Shown here: piece after piece, positions 7,417 through 15,365 of the stretch
Numbering within the stretch: position 1 is the stretch's first letter
How the letters are laid out: each line of letters opens with the position of its first letter
NCBI GenBank assembly: GCA_002340765.1
Contig: DDMS01000051.1
Coordinates: forward strand, 1-22,262
Origin: Flavobacteriaceae bacterium UBA2540
GTDB lineage: Bacteria > Bacteroidota > Bacteroidia > Flavobacteriales > Flavobacteriaceae
Direction: 5' to 3'
Length of the DNA stretch: 22,262 nucleotides
Notes under the pieces: generated by a model
Database searches by the model: none
What the model saw: the letters and a program-made list of their open reading frames with translations, nothing else
Told to the model about the DNA's origin: nothing
Position numbers and translations under genes: made by a program

Positions 7417-8688
7417 ATGAATGAACCTTTGGCAGAAAGAATCCGTCCTAAATCCTTGGATGACTATATCAGTCAGCAACATTTAGTGGGTAAAAATGGC
7501 GTATTGACAAAATTGATTCAACAAGGCGTTATTCCTTCTTTGATTTTTTGGGGACCTCCAGGCATTGGAAAAACTACATTAGCAAACATCATTGCAACAA
7601 CATCCAAAAGACCATTTTATACCTTGAGTGCTATCAATGCTGGGGTGAAAGATGTGCGTGATGTAATTGATAAAGCAAAACAAAGTGGAGGATTATTCAC
7701 CTCCAAAAATCCAATTCTATTCATTGATGAAATTCATAGATTTAGCAAATCTCAACAAGATTCCTTACTTGCTGCCGTTGAAAAAGGTTGGGTTACATTG
7801 ATTGGCGCAACCACTGAAAACCCAAGTTTTGAGGTAATTCCTGCATTATTATCTAGATGTCAAGTATATATTTTGAATTCTTTTGATAAGGAAGATTTAA
7901 TTGCATTGCTTGAGAGAGCTATGAAAGAAGATGCCTTTTTAGCATCTAAAAAAATCAGCCTTAAAGAAACTGAAGCGTTGCTTCAAGTATCTGGAGGTGA
8001 TGCTCGAAAATTGCTTAATATTTTTGAATTGCTTGTTTCATCAGAAAATGAAATTGAAATTACCAACAAATTAGTATTAGAAAAAGTTCAAAAAAATACT
8101 GCTAGATATGATAAAACAGGCGAACAACATTATGACATAATTTCCGCTTTTATCAAATCAATTCGTGGAAGTGACCCAAATGCGGCAGTGTATTGGTTGG
8201 CAAGAATGATTGAAGCTGGTGAGGATGTGAAATTTATTGCAAGAAGAATGCTCATTTTAGCTTCAGAAGATATTGGAAATGCCAATCCAACTGCATTGAT
8301 TTTGGCTAATAACACGTTTCAAGCAGTCAATGTAATTGGAAATCCAGAATCGAGAATTATTTTGAGTCAATGTGCTATTTATTTGGCGAATTCTCCCAAA
8401 AGTAACGCTTCTTATTTGGCAATTAAGAATGCGCAAGAATTAGTTCGAAAAACAGGTGATTTATCAGTACCTCTTCATTTAAGAAATGCGTCTACAAAGC
8501 TAATGAAAGACTTAGATTATGGGAAAGAATATCTATATGCCCATGATTTTGAAGGAAATTTTGTGGCACAAGAATTTTTGCCTGATGAAATTTATGACAC
8601 AAAATTATACGAACCCGGTGAAAATCAACGAGAAAATCAATTCAAAGAATTGCTAAAAAATCGATGGAAAAATAAGTACAATTATTAG
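7417..8688 (+). CDS. rarA: Replication-associated recombination protein A (AAA+ ATPase RarA/MgsA)
   Basis: This 423-residue AAA+ ATPase acts at stalled replication forks and gaps, as known for E. coli RarA and yeast Mgs1. The Walker A motif is GPPGIGKTT (46-54). Walker B is LFIDEIHRF (Asp104, Glu105). Sensor 1 is GATTENPSF (130-138), and the arginine-finger segment LLSRCQVY follows with Arg147. The sensor-2 region GGDARKLLN is present. The C-terminal half (from about 230) is the RarA tetramerisation and MgsA-C region (ISAFIKSIRGSDPNAAVYWL, ASEDIGNANP). Length matches the family. It is divergent from the rhomboid gene and overlaps the next convergent gene by four bases at the stop codons. Confidence 0.95.
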   Translation: MNEPLAERIRPKSLDDYISQQHLVGKNGVLTKLIQQGVIPSLIFWGPPGIGKTTLANIIATTSKRPFYTLSAINAGVKDVRDVIDKAKQSGGLFTSKNPILFIDEIHRFSKSQQDSLLAAVEKGWVTLIGATTENPSFEVIPALLSRCQVYILNSFDKEDLIALLERAMKEDAFLASKKISLKETEALLQVSGGDARKLLNIFELLVSSENEIEITNKLVLEKVQKNTARYDKTGEQHYDIISAFIKSIRGSDPNAAVYWLARMIEAGEDVKFIARRMLILASEDIGNANPTALILANNTFQAVNVIGNPESRIILSQCAIYLANSPKSNASYLAIKNAQELVRKTGDLSVPLHLRNASTKLMKDLDYGKEYLYAHDFEGNFVAQEFLPDEIYDTKLYEPGENQRENQFKELLKNRWKNKYNY

Positions 8689-9440
8689 AATTTAACTTTC
8701 AATTCTTTTGTTACTAACATTTCATTTTGATAAAATTCAACAAACCATTTTTCTGCTGATTTATACACAATTCCCATTTTATCTTTTAATAAGAAGATGT
8801 CCTTTACTCCTGTTTTGAGCAACACATACACTACTTCTGGAGTGGTATTTACCAATTGAAAACCATTTGGAATTGGCTGAGCATATAAATTTTCACTAGG
8901 CAATATTTCTTTAATAACTTCCTTTTTCTGAGAAACAGGATCTGGAGTTACAACAATTTTATCAATTATTGTAATTTCAGGAGTTATCAAAGATTGCTCT
9001 GATGGTTTATTCGAATAAATGAAATCTGTCATGGAATCAAAAGCACTTCGGATGGATGCTTGATAGGCTTTTTTATAGTCTTTCAACTTACTTTTACCAA
9101 CTTTTGATGTATATATATTTTTTCCTTTACAATCATTCAACACAATGATAGACTTGGTTGTCAAAAAGTCAGATTCATCTTTTACATCAGCAAATAGTGC
9201 GTTATTACATTTATTTAGAGATAACTCATCTGGAAAATTTTCATTGCTTAAAAAAACTTGAAAACCCTTTTTCTCTAATAAAAATTTAGTCAATGAACTT
9301 GTTTGATATCCGTCAACTTCTTTCACAAAGTGAAATTTATCAGAAACTATAATGTATTTATATTTATCTAAATTTATTTCTTGTCCTTCTAAAATAAGTG
9401 ACGTAAAAACCAAAAGTATTGTTACCCTAAATCTATGCAT
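8685..9440 (-). CDS. Secreted protein of unknown function, last gene of the envelope operon
   Basis: This 251-residue protein has a short signal peptide (MHRFRVTILLVFTSLILEG, mature QEINLDKYK). Residues about 20-145 look like an alpha/beta globular domain (YKYIIVSDKFHFVKEVDGY; TKSIIVLNDCKG). A lysine- and proline-containing linker (about 150-185) leads to a beta-rich C-terminal domain of about 60 residues (VYVLLKTGVKDIFLLKDKMG). I recognise it only as a conserved flavobacterial hypothetical. It is the third gene of a tight operon: its ATG follows the stop of the DUF5723 gene by a single base, so translational coupling is likely. Its stop overlaps the convergent rarA stop by four bases. A periplasmic or outer-membrane-associated role is inferred from the signal peptide and neighbours only. 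Confidence 0.8.
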   Translation of the reverse strand: MHRFRVTILLVFTSLILEGQEINLDKYKYIIVSDKFHFVKEVDGYQTSSLTKFLLEKKGFQVFLSNENFPDELSLNKCNNALFADVKDESDFLTTKSIIVLNDCKGKNIYTSKVGKSKLKDYKKAYQASIRSAFDSMTDFIYSNKPSEQSLITPEITIIDKIVVTPDPVSQKKEVIKEILPSENLYAQPIPNGFQLVNTTPEVVYVLLKTGVKDIFLLKDKMGIVYKSAEKWFVEFYQNEMLVTKELKVKF

Positions 9441-9441
9441 A

Positions 9442-10815
9442 TCAATTCATTATAAAATTAATTCCTAATTGTAAAGATACAGAATTTGCAGATGATAAAT
9501 TTCTATACGATAAAATATTATCAAACATCCCATAAAAATTGACTTTCCCGATTTGAAATGACATCCCTGCTCCAATATTTGAATAGGAAAAATCATCCAT
9601 AGTATATGTTACTTTAGCATGTACTTTTTTTGAAAATGATTTTTGATAAAAAGCGGTCAATGCTACATTTGTTGATAACGGTCTAAAAACAGAAAAAAAA
9701 TGTGCGCCAACAGCATCCGTATAAAAATCTTGATAGCTATTGTCGTAACAAATTTCACTTCTTTTCTCTCCAAAACTATATCTTAAAGCCATATTTATTT
9801 TGGTTGGTCTCCATGAAATATACGAATTTTCGTTTTCAACTGTTGGTAATTCTTCATTTAAACGATCATTGATTTCTCTCCAAAAATCTCGATTACTATT
9901 TGGATCAAATTCATATTCAAATCCTTCATAAACAAAACTTCCCTCCTCTTTATAGTTTTTTACATTTTTTTTGTGATTGATAAAACCAATATCTATTAGG
10001 CTTGCCGAAAATTGTAATTGCTTGTTAATGTGATAAGTAATTCCTAAATCAAATCCAATACCCAAATTTCCACTCAAAAAAGTTCGCTGAATATATTCAT
10101 TTGGATCCTCAATCATTTCATCATTAGTATCAAATAAACCTGATGATCTTTGCTCCATTTTTACATTAGAAATATAATGAGTATAAATATTATTCGTTCC
10201 TTGAACTGTAGTAAAAGTTCCCCTGTTATTGGTTGACTCTAAATTTAAAGCTGCTGAATAAATTTTAAATCTTCCTCCAAGTGTTAGTTTTTCATCAATT
10301 TTTTTGGTAATTCCAGCATGTAAAACACCTAAAACATCGAATTTATAGCCAATTTGTGAGGCACTAAAACTTCTGTTGAGGAAGGCATCATTTCCTTCAG
10401 TAAATAACACTAATACATCTTTAGGAAAATATCCGATTGCATCAATTTCTTGATAAAAACCTGCACTTAAATATGTTTTTTCGTTCAAACGATAGCCAAT
10501 ATTCAACAATTCAACTTGTGTATTGATCATCATAAAATCATCTGAAGTTAGTGTATGTAACACTTGAGATATTTTATCATTAATATTTTGATTATCAACA
10601 GCAAACAAATCTGTTAACAGCACTTCAGAAGAACCAATTTGTGTTGAAAAACCTGATAATATGGGAATTCCCACATGAAGTTTGTGAGTATTCTCCAAAG
10701 CAGGATTGAGCAATAATGATTGTGGTAATTCACCAAAATCATACAAAACTTGTTTGTTTTGAGAGAAAATGGTCGTCGTTATTACGAAAACAATAACTAC
10801 TAAAATATTTTTCAT
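9442..10815 (-). CDS. DUF5723-family outer-membrane beta-barrel protein
   Basis: This 457-residue protein begins with a Sec signal peptide (MKNILVVIVFVITTTIFSQ). It continues with LPQSLLLNPALENTHKLHVG, the NPA-type start shared by DUF5723 proteins and related PorV-like barrels of Bacteroidota. Alternating amphipathic strands run throughout. The C-terminus (SLQLGINFIMN) has the look of a final beta strand. The family has no established function. The gene starts three bases after the stop of the upstream lipoprotein and ends one base before the next start, so the three proteins are almost certainly made together. They may form an outer-membrane complex; that step is inference. Confidence 0.82.
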   Translation of the reverse strand: MKNILVVIVFVITTTIFSQNKQVLYDFGELPQSLLLNPALENTHKLHVGIPILSGFSTQIGSSEVLLTDLFAVDNQNINDKISQVLHTLTSDDFMMINTQVELLNIGYRLNEKTYLSAGFYQEIDAIGYFPKDVLVLFTEGNDAFLNRSFSASQIGYKFDVLGVLHAGITKKIDEKLTLGGRFKIYSAALNLESTNNRGTFTTVQGTNNIYTHYISNVKMEQRSSGLFDTNDEMIEDPNEYIQRTFLSGNLGIGFDLGITYHINKQLQFSASLIDIGFINHKKNVKNYKEEGSFVYEGFEYEFDPNSNRDFWREINDRLNEELPTVENENSYISWRPTKINMALRYSFGEKRSEICYDNSYQDFYTDAVGAHFFSVFRPLSTNVALTAFYQKSFSKKVHAKVTYTMDDFSYSNIGAGMSFQIGKVNFYGMFDNILSYRNLSSANSVSLQLGINFIMN

Positions 10816-10818
10816 TCT

Positions 10819-11364
10819 TTAAAAACTAGATTCAATGTACATTGTCACAGACGATTTGAATTCAAATTCAATTGGGTCATTTAAGTTCAATTGAATTCCT
10901 GTATTTTCTAGTTCAGCAGTTATTTTTACTTGTGTTGTATTGAGAATTGCTGAGTTTGAAGCAATTTCAATTTCCTCTAAATACTTATAATTAAGTGTAT
11001 TACCCTTTATAATGATGGGTGTAAATGTATAAACAGTCACATTATTATTTAAAAATTCAACTCGTATTGTAACTTCCCTATCAAACTCATTTTTAATTGC
11101 TACATCCAAATCAAGTTTGACTAAATTATCCTTTACAAACTGAGATTGCAAAGCATCAAAATTGGTAGTTTCTGAAATACTATTTTGTTGAATTGTCCCT
11201 GTGGAATCAAAAAAATCTGCAGGAACAACTGTAAAATAAGTCAATGATGCTGTAAAAATGGGTTTGTTCACATAATCATCTATTTGATTGAAATCCAATG
11301 ATTCTGCACACGAAAAAAACAAAAAGATACTTGCAATAACTGAAAATTTAGAAGAGTATTTCAT
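10819..11364 (-). CDS. Lipoprotein, first gene of the DUF5723 operon
   Basis: This 181-residue protein has a type II signal peptide with lipobox FFSC (lipidated Cys19), followed by an acidic mature start (AESLDFNQIDDY). The remainder is predicted mostly beta: FTASLTYFTVVP, then alternating strands such as VTIRVEFLNNNVTVYTF and KITAELENTGIQLNL, consistent with a beta sandwich. I know of no characterised member. It starts 33 bases after the stop of the yjjG-type gene, so it may belong to a four-gene transcript. It is followed after three bases by the DUF5723 gene. An accessory subunit anchored beside the DUF5723 barrel is plausible but unproven. Confidence 0.8.
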   Translation of the reverse strand: MKYSSKFSVIASIFLFFSCAESLDFNQIDDYVNKPIFTASLTYFTVVPADFFDSTGTIQQNSISETTNFDALQSQFVKDNLVKLDLDVAIKNEFDREVTIRVEFLNNNVTVYTFTPIIIKGNTLNYKYLEEIEIASNSAILNTTQVKITAELENTGIQLNLNDPIEFEFKSSVTMYIESSF

Positions 11365-11397
11365 AAAATAAAGTATTTACACTAATATGGTATTTGC

Positions 11398-12081
11398 TTA
11401 AAGATATTGCTTGATTTCTAATAAAGAAGTAATGCTTTTAAAACATGTAGCCTCAATTTCTTCTCCTTCAAAATTACAATGTATGGCTTGCATACCTATT
11501 TGTAAAGCTCCCTCAATATCAGCTTCAATACTATCTCCAATCATAATTGAATTTTCAATTCTTGCATTTGCCACTTGGATTGCATGTTCAAAAACCTTGG
11601 GATTTGGCTTTTTAACGCCGACTGATTCTGAGGTGATAATTTTATCAAAATAATGATAAATATTGGAAGATTGCATTTTTTTTGTCTGAATTTCTTCAAA
11701 ACCATTCGTGATAATATGCAACTCATATTTTTCTTTGAGATACGTTAATATTTCAAAAGTGTGATCAAAAAGATGACTGAATTCTGGCAGATATTCAATA
11801 TATTCAATAGCTAATACATGAATTAGTTCATCTGAAATTGGATAATGAACCATATCAAAAGCTCTTTTTAAACGCTGGTATCTCAAATCTTCTTTACTGA
11901 TTTTTTCATCTCGATACAATTTCCAAAATTCTTTGTTTAAGGGTTTATAAACGGATAAAAATTCAGATAAATTTGTATTAATTGCATGTTTTTCGAAAAG
12001 TTTATGGAATGTTAAATCTGAGTTTTTCTCAAAATCCCAAAGTGTGTGGTCTAAATCAAAAAAAATGTGTTCGATTTTCAT
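11398..12081 (-). CDS. yjjG: YjjG-family noncanonical pyrimidine nucleotidase (HAD superfamily)
   Basis: This 227-residue HAD hydrolase probably removes phosphate from noncanonical or damaged pyrimidine nucleotides, as shown for E. coli YjjG. Motif I is FFDLDHTLWDF with nucleophile Asp9 and acid/base Asp11. Motif II is the Thr of IITNG (Thr125). Motif III is in VGVKKPNPKVF (Lys157 or Lys158). Motif IV is IGDSIEADIEGA with Asp183 and Asp188. The helical cap lies at about 15-105. Length and the LWDF start are typical of the subfamily. It is divergent from the glycosyltransferase gene with only about 40 bases of shared promoter DNA, and may be co-transcribed with the lipoprotein operon downstream. 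Confidence 0.85.
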   Translation of the reverse strand: MKIEHIFFDLDHTLWDFEKNSDLTFHKLFEKHAINTNLSEFLSVYKPLNKEFWKLYRDEKISKEDLRYQRLKRAFDMVHYPISDELIHVLAIEYIEYLPEFSHLFDHTFEILTYLKEKYELHIITNGFEEIQTKKMQSSNIYHYFDKIITSESVGVKKPNPKVFEHAIQVANARIENSIMIGDSIEADIEGALQIGMQAIHCNFEGEEIEATCFKSITSLLEIKQYL

Positions 12082-12085
12082 GTGC

Positions 12086-12093
12086 TAAAAATA
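12086..12093 (-). promoter_or_regulatory. Possible -7 box of the yjjG-type gene
   Basis: On the minus strand TATTTTTA ends four bases before the ATG (GCAC between), the same spacing as at rlmB and rarA. It has one mismatch from TAnnTTTG and no clear -33 element. Confidence 0.3.
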
Positions 12094-12116
12094 AAATAAA
12101 AACGAGAGAATACGTT

Positions 12117-12124
12117 TATATTTG
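12117..12124 (+). promoter_or_regulatory. -7 promoter box of the glycosyltransferase gene
   Basis: TATATTTG matches TAnnTTTG exactly. It rules out the TTG at 12122 as a start codon, because that TTG is part of the box and would not be transcribed. No convincing -33 TTG is seen. Confidence 0.5.
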
Positions 12125-12145
12125 TATGAATTATATACTTTTTTT

Positions 12146-13282
12146 TTGAACAAGCAATTACACATTCTTTTTCTTTGTGGGTGGTATCCTTCTAGAGTTT
12201 TACCCACAAATGGCGACTTTATTCAAAGGCATGCTGAAGCTGTCGCTATGAAACATAAAGTAACTGTTTTGCACATCATTACTGATGAAAATCTTGCCAT
12301 CAAAAAAGAAATCGAATTTGCAAAAATCAACAATGTTGAAACCTATATTGGTTATGTAAAAAAAACAAAAAATCCATTCTTAAAATGGAAAAGATTTATT
12401 TCTATATTTATCGAATTATCATCTAAGATTAGTGATTTTGACGTCATTCATGTCAATACATTATTTCCTTTTGGATTGTTTGCCTTGTATTTGAAATTGA
12501 CCAAAAATAGTCCTTATATCATCTCTGAACATTGGACAGGATATCATTTTCCGCAGTCAAAAAATATAGGAATTATGCAAAAGATGTTGTCAAAAATGAT
12601 TGTTAAAAATGCTTCATTTGTGTGTCCTGTTGCTGATAATTTAGCAGATTCCATGAAACAATTAGGTTTCAATGGCAACTATTGCAAAGTACCAAATGTG
12701 GTAGATACTGAAGTATTTACTCCAATAAAAAATACGAATAAAACATTTACTATCATTCATATTTCTAGTTTATTTGATGCTCATAAAAATGTTTCAGGCA
12801 TGTTAAAAGTAGCAAAATTATTGGAAAACGAAATAGGTTTTTTTACATGGAAATTTATTGGCGGAAGTGATAAAAATTATAAAAATCTCCTCAAAAAATT
12901 AAATTTTGAAACTGCAAAAATTGAGTTTATAGCTCACATTCCTCAACAAGAAATGGCAATTCATTTGCAAGAGGCAAGTGTTTTTGTGTTATTCAGCAAT
13001 TATGAAAATTTACCTTGCGTTATTTTAGAATCTTTTTCATGTGGTATTCCTGTAATTTCAACAAAAGTCGGAGGGATTTCTGAGTTTTTTCCTGAAGATT
13101 TTGGGAAACTAATTTCTCAAAAAAGCAAAAAAGAATTACTTGCAAGTTTGCTATTTTATTCAAAAAAAACAACCGAAAACAAAGAAAAAATGCATACATA
13201 TGCAGTGACCAATTTTAGCAAAGAAACCATCCAAAAAATGTTTTCGAATTGGTATTATCAATCTTTAAAAGTGAATTCTTGA
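12146..13282 (+). CDS. Glycosyltransferase family 4 (GT-B fold)
   Basis: This enzyme of about 378 residues would transfer a sugar from a nucleotide-sugar donor to a growing glycan on the inner face of the inner membrane. The N-terminal acceptor domain starts LHILFLCGWYPS and carries the GT4-type NGDFIQRHAEAVA. The C-terminal donor domain carries GGSDKNYK and the E-x7-E motif ENLPCVILE (Glu287, Glu295), followed by SFSCGIPVISTKVGG. The start is uncertain. No in-frame ATG precedes the conserved N-terminus. A TTG at 12146 gives MNKQLHILFL, which fits the family. An ATG at 12126 is in another frame and hits a stop after seven codons, through a run of nine T. The stop overlaps the flippase start. 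Together with the flippase it suggests export of a glycan whose identity is unknown. Confidence 0.85.
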   Translation: MNKQLHILFLCGWYPSRVLPTNGDFIQRHAEAVAMKHKVTVLHIITDENLAIKKEIEFAKINNVETYIGYVKKTKNPFLKWKRFISIFIELSSKISDFDVIHVNTLFPFGLFALYLKLTKNSPYIISEHWTGYHFPQSKNIGIMQKMLSKMIVKNASFVCPVADNLADSMKQLGFNGNYCKVPNVVDTEVFTPIKNTNKTFTIIHISSLFDAHKNVSGMLKVAKLLENEIGFFTWKFIGGSDKNYKNLLKKLNFETAKIEFIAHIPQQEMAIHLQEASVFVLFSNYENLPCVILESFSCGIPVISTKVGGISEFFPEDFGKLISQKSKKELLASLLFYSKKTTENKEKMHTYAVTNFSKETIQKMFSNWYYQSLKVNS

Positions 13283-14544
13283 AGCTCATCACCGGTTACA
13301 TACAAAATTTTTTAAAAAGAGCAGGAAGTTATATTTTTATAGCCACTTTAGCTTCAAGATGTTTGTCATTTTTTGCTTCTTGGATTGCCCTAAAATTGAT
13401 TGATGACAAAGAATTAGGAGTCGTTCTTTTTGCATATAACATCATCATTTTTCTAATTCCAATAAGTGGTCTTGGTTTGAATCAGAGTTTAATACGTTAT
13501 GGCGCACTTTTAAAAACCAAAGAAGAAAAAGACAGTTTATTTTTATATGTTACCAAAAAGGGATTTTTAGCGACAATAGTAATAATTGCCCTGATTATTG
13601 CTGTCAGTTTTTTGATTGATTTTCAGTTCGAAAACACTCAATTATACGTTATTATTTTATCTTTTGTCTTACTTCCAACTTATTTTTTCGAAATTATAAG
13701 AGCACAATTCAGACTGCAACATGACAATAAATCTTTTGCGTACACTGAGTTTTTTATGAGTTTTATTTTGGTGATTAGTGTGTTTGTGCTCAGTTATTTA
13801 TTTCAAGAAATTGGATATTCAATAGCACTTTTAGTTGCTCCTTTATTCACTTCACTCCTGTTTATCAAAAAATTAAACGTCAATTTTTCCATAAAAATCA
13901 ACCTTCCAATCATTGATTTTTCGTTTTGGAAATATGGCTTTTTTGCAAGTTTATCAAATGTAGTGACGCAATTACTTTTTGTAATTGATATTTTATTGAT
14001 CGGATATTTGCTGAAAGACACTGAAATGGTGACCAATTATAGATATGTTTCGTTGATTCCTTTTAGCTTGCTTTTTTTACCAAGAGTTTTCATGGCAACT
14101 GACTTTGTGAGTTATACTGAAAATATTTTCGATAGAAAATACATCGTTAATTACATTAAAAGCTATATGTTGTTTTTCTTCCTAATTAGCAGTTTGATGC
14201 TTATTTTCAGTTTTCTTTTTGCAGAAGAATTATTATCACTTTTAGATATTAATTTTATTCAATTTTCAGAAACATTTTTAATTCTGATGATAGGAATTGT
14301 AGGAATTTATATTTTCAGAGGTTTGTTTGGAAACTTACTTTCTTCCATCGGAAAAGCGCATGTCAACTATTATATTGCAACCATTGCTTTGCTTATCAAT
14401 ATTGCATCAAACTATTATTTGATTCCAACAATGGGCATCAAAGGAGCTGCAATTACCACTGCAATCTTAATGTGGTTTACAGGAATTATTTCTATGATTT
14501 TATTTTGGATTTACTACAATAAAGTATTGATTACCAGAGAATAA
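13279..14544 (+). CDS. Polysaccharide flippase (Wzx-like, MVF superfamily)
   Basis: This membrane protein of about 421 residues has roughly 12-14 hydrophobic segments. It resembles the polysaccharide biosynthesis/export proteins that flip lipid-linked glycans across the inner membrane (YIFIATLASRCLSFFASWIA near the N-terminus; GIKGAAITTAILMWF near the end). The start is TTG at 13279, giving MKLITGYIQNFLKRAG. Its TTGA overlaps the glycosyltransferase stop TGA, the usual geometry of translational coupling. The open frame extends to a TTG at 13249, but those codons lie inside the upstream gene. The last 31 bases overlap the convergent acyltransferase gene. The flipped substrate is unknown. Confidence 0.85.
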   Translation: MKLITGYIQNFLKRAGSYIFIATLASRCLSFFASWIALKLIDDKELGVVLFAYNIIIFLIPISGLGLNQSLIRYGALLKTKEEKDSLFLYVTKKGFLATIVIIALIIAVSFLIDFQFENTQLYVIILSFVLLPTYFFEIIRAQFRLQHDNKSFAYTEFFMSFILVISVFVLSYLFQEIGYSIALLVAPLFTSLLFIKKLNVNFSIKINLPIIDFSFWKYGFFASLSNVVTQLLFVIDILLIGYLLKDTEMVTNYRYVSLIPFSLLFLPRVFMATDFVSYTENIFDRKYIVNYIKSYMLFFFLISSLMLIFSFLFAEELLSLLDINFIQFSETFLILMIGIVGIYIFRGLFGNLLSSIGKAHVNYYIATIALLINIASNYYLIPTMGIKGAAITTAILMWFTGIISMILFWIYYNKVLITRE

Positions 14545-15365
14545 GTTTCTTCTTCTGCACCAAAACTTCTATAAAACTTACCCATATTTGGAATGTTTCC
14601 TCCTTCAAAATCAAAAATAAGTTGGGAGTTTTCGTTCTTTTTAATCATATAATTTAGCAAATAACTTGCTGCTTGCAATTCTCTTCCTAACTCCGTAAAT
14701 GCGGAAAACAAATACACAATTCGTTTTGTTGACAATACAAATAAAGCACCACCCAAAAGAACCTCATCTTTAAAAATTCCTAAAATTGTTCCTTTTTGTT
14801 GACGCAGTAACTGCATGGAAAGTTTTTGTAATTTTTCTTCAGAAAACTCATATTGATATAATTTTTTTTGAATATCAATCAAACTTTGTAGGGAAGTTTC
14901 TGCAACAATCAATTGATTTTTTTCGGCAACTTTTATAGCGTGCTTTCTACCTTTTGAATAATTTTTGCACAATGTTTCATGATTTTTTGACAATTGTACA
15001 AATAAATTTTTCTTGACTTGCTGAGCTATCAACATATTTTGAGAATTCAAAGCAAGTGAAACTTTCAAAAATTTTGATGGAATTTTTTTGATAAATTCAA
15101 GTTGAGTTTCCTCTGAAATTGTTGTCAAAGAAAAAATCCCCAATTGCTGACAAAAATAAGGTTGCGTTATATATTTTAATCCTAATTTTTGTTTCCAAGG
15201 TAATGGCATTACAGCCTCATAATCATTCAACACCAAAACATCCCAATGATCAGCAACAATATCTAAATACCAAGAAAATGCATAGACTCTTGATTGTATC
15301 GAATTTTCAATACAAAAATCGTATTTTTTTTCATCCAATAATTTTCTTGAAACGTACTGAATCAT
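14514..15365 (-). CDS. FemAB/GNAT-like acyltransferase
   Basis: This 283-residue protein looks like the GNAT-fold FemAB/BioF2-like acyltransferases linked to cell-surface glycan or peptidoglycan modification. The first half carries WYLDIVADHWDVLV and PLPWKQKLGLKYITQPYFCQ. The second half has the acyltransferase core: NYSKGRKHAIKVAEKN, GTILGIFKDEVLLGGALFV, ELQAASYLLNYMI, and FDFEGGNIPNMGKFYRSFGA close to the C-terminus, a common FemAB-type ending. The ATG directly abuts the stop of the upstream deacetylase-like gene with no spacing, so the two are co-expressed. The 3' end overlaps the flippase gene by 31 bases. The acyl donor and acceptor cannot be read from sequence. Confidence 0.7.
   Translation of the reverse strand: MIQYVSRKLLDEKKYDFCIENSIQSRVYAFSWYLDIVADHWDVLVLNDYEAVMPLPWKQKLGLKYITQPYFCQQLGIFSLTTISEETQLEFIKKIPSKFLKVSLALNSQNMLIAQQVKKNLFVQLSKNHETLCKNYSKGRKHAIKVAEKNQLIVAETSLQSLIDIQKKLYQYEFSEEKLQKLSMQLLRQQKGTILGIFKDEVLLGGALFVLSTKRIVYLFSAFTELGRELQAASYLLNYMIKKNENSQLIFDFEGGNIPNMGKFYRSFGAEEETYSLVINTLL

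Noticed and set aside
12146..13282. Glycosyltransferase as a frameshifted pseudogene
   Set aside because: The frame is intact for 378 codons with all motifs; only the start codon is unclear, and a TTG start is adequate.
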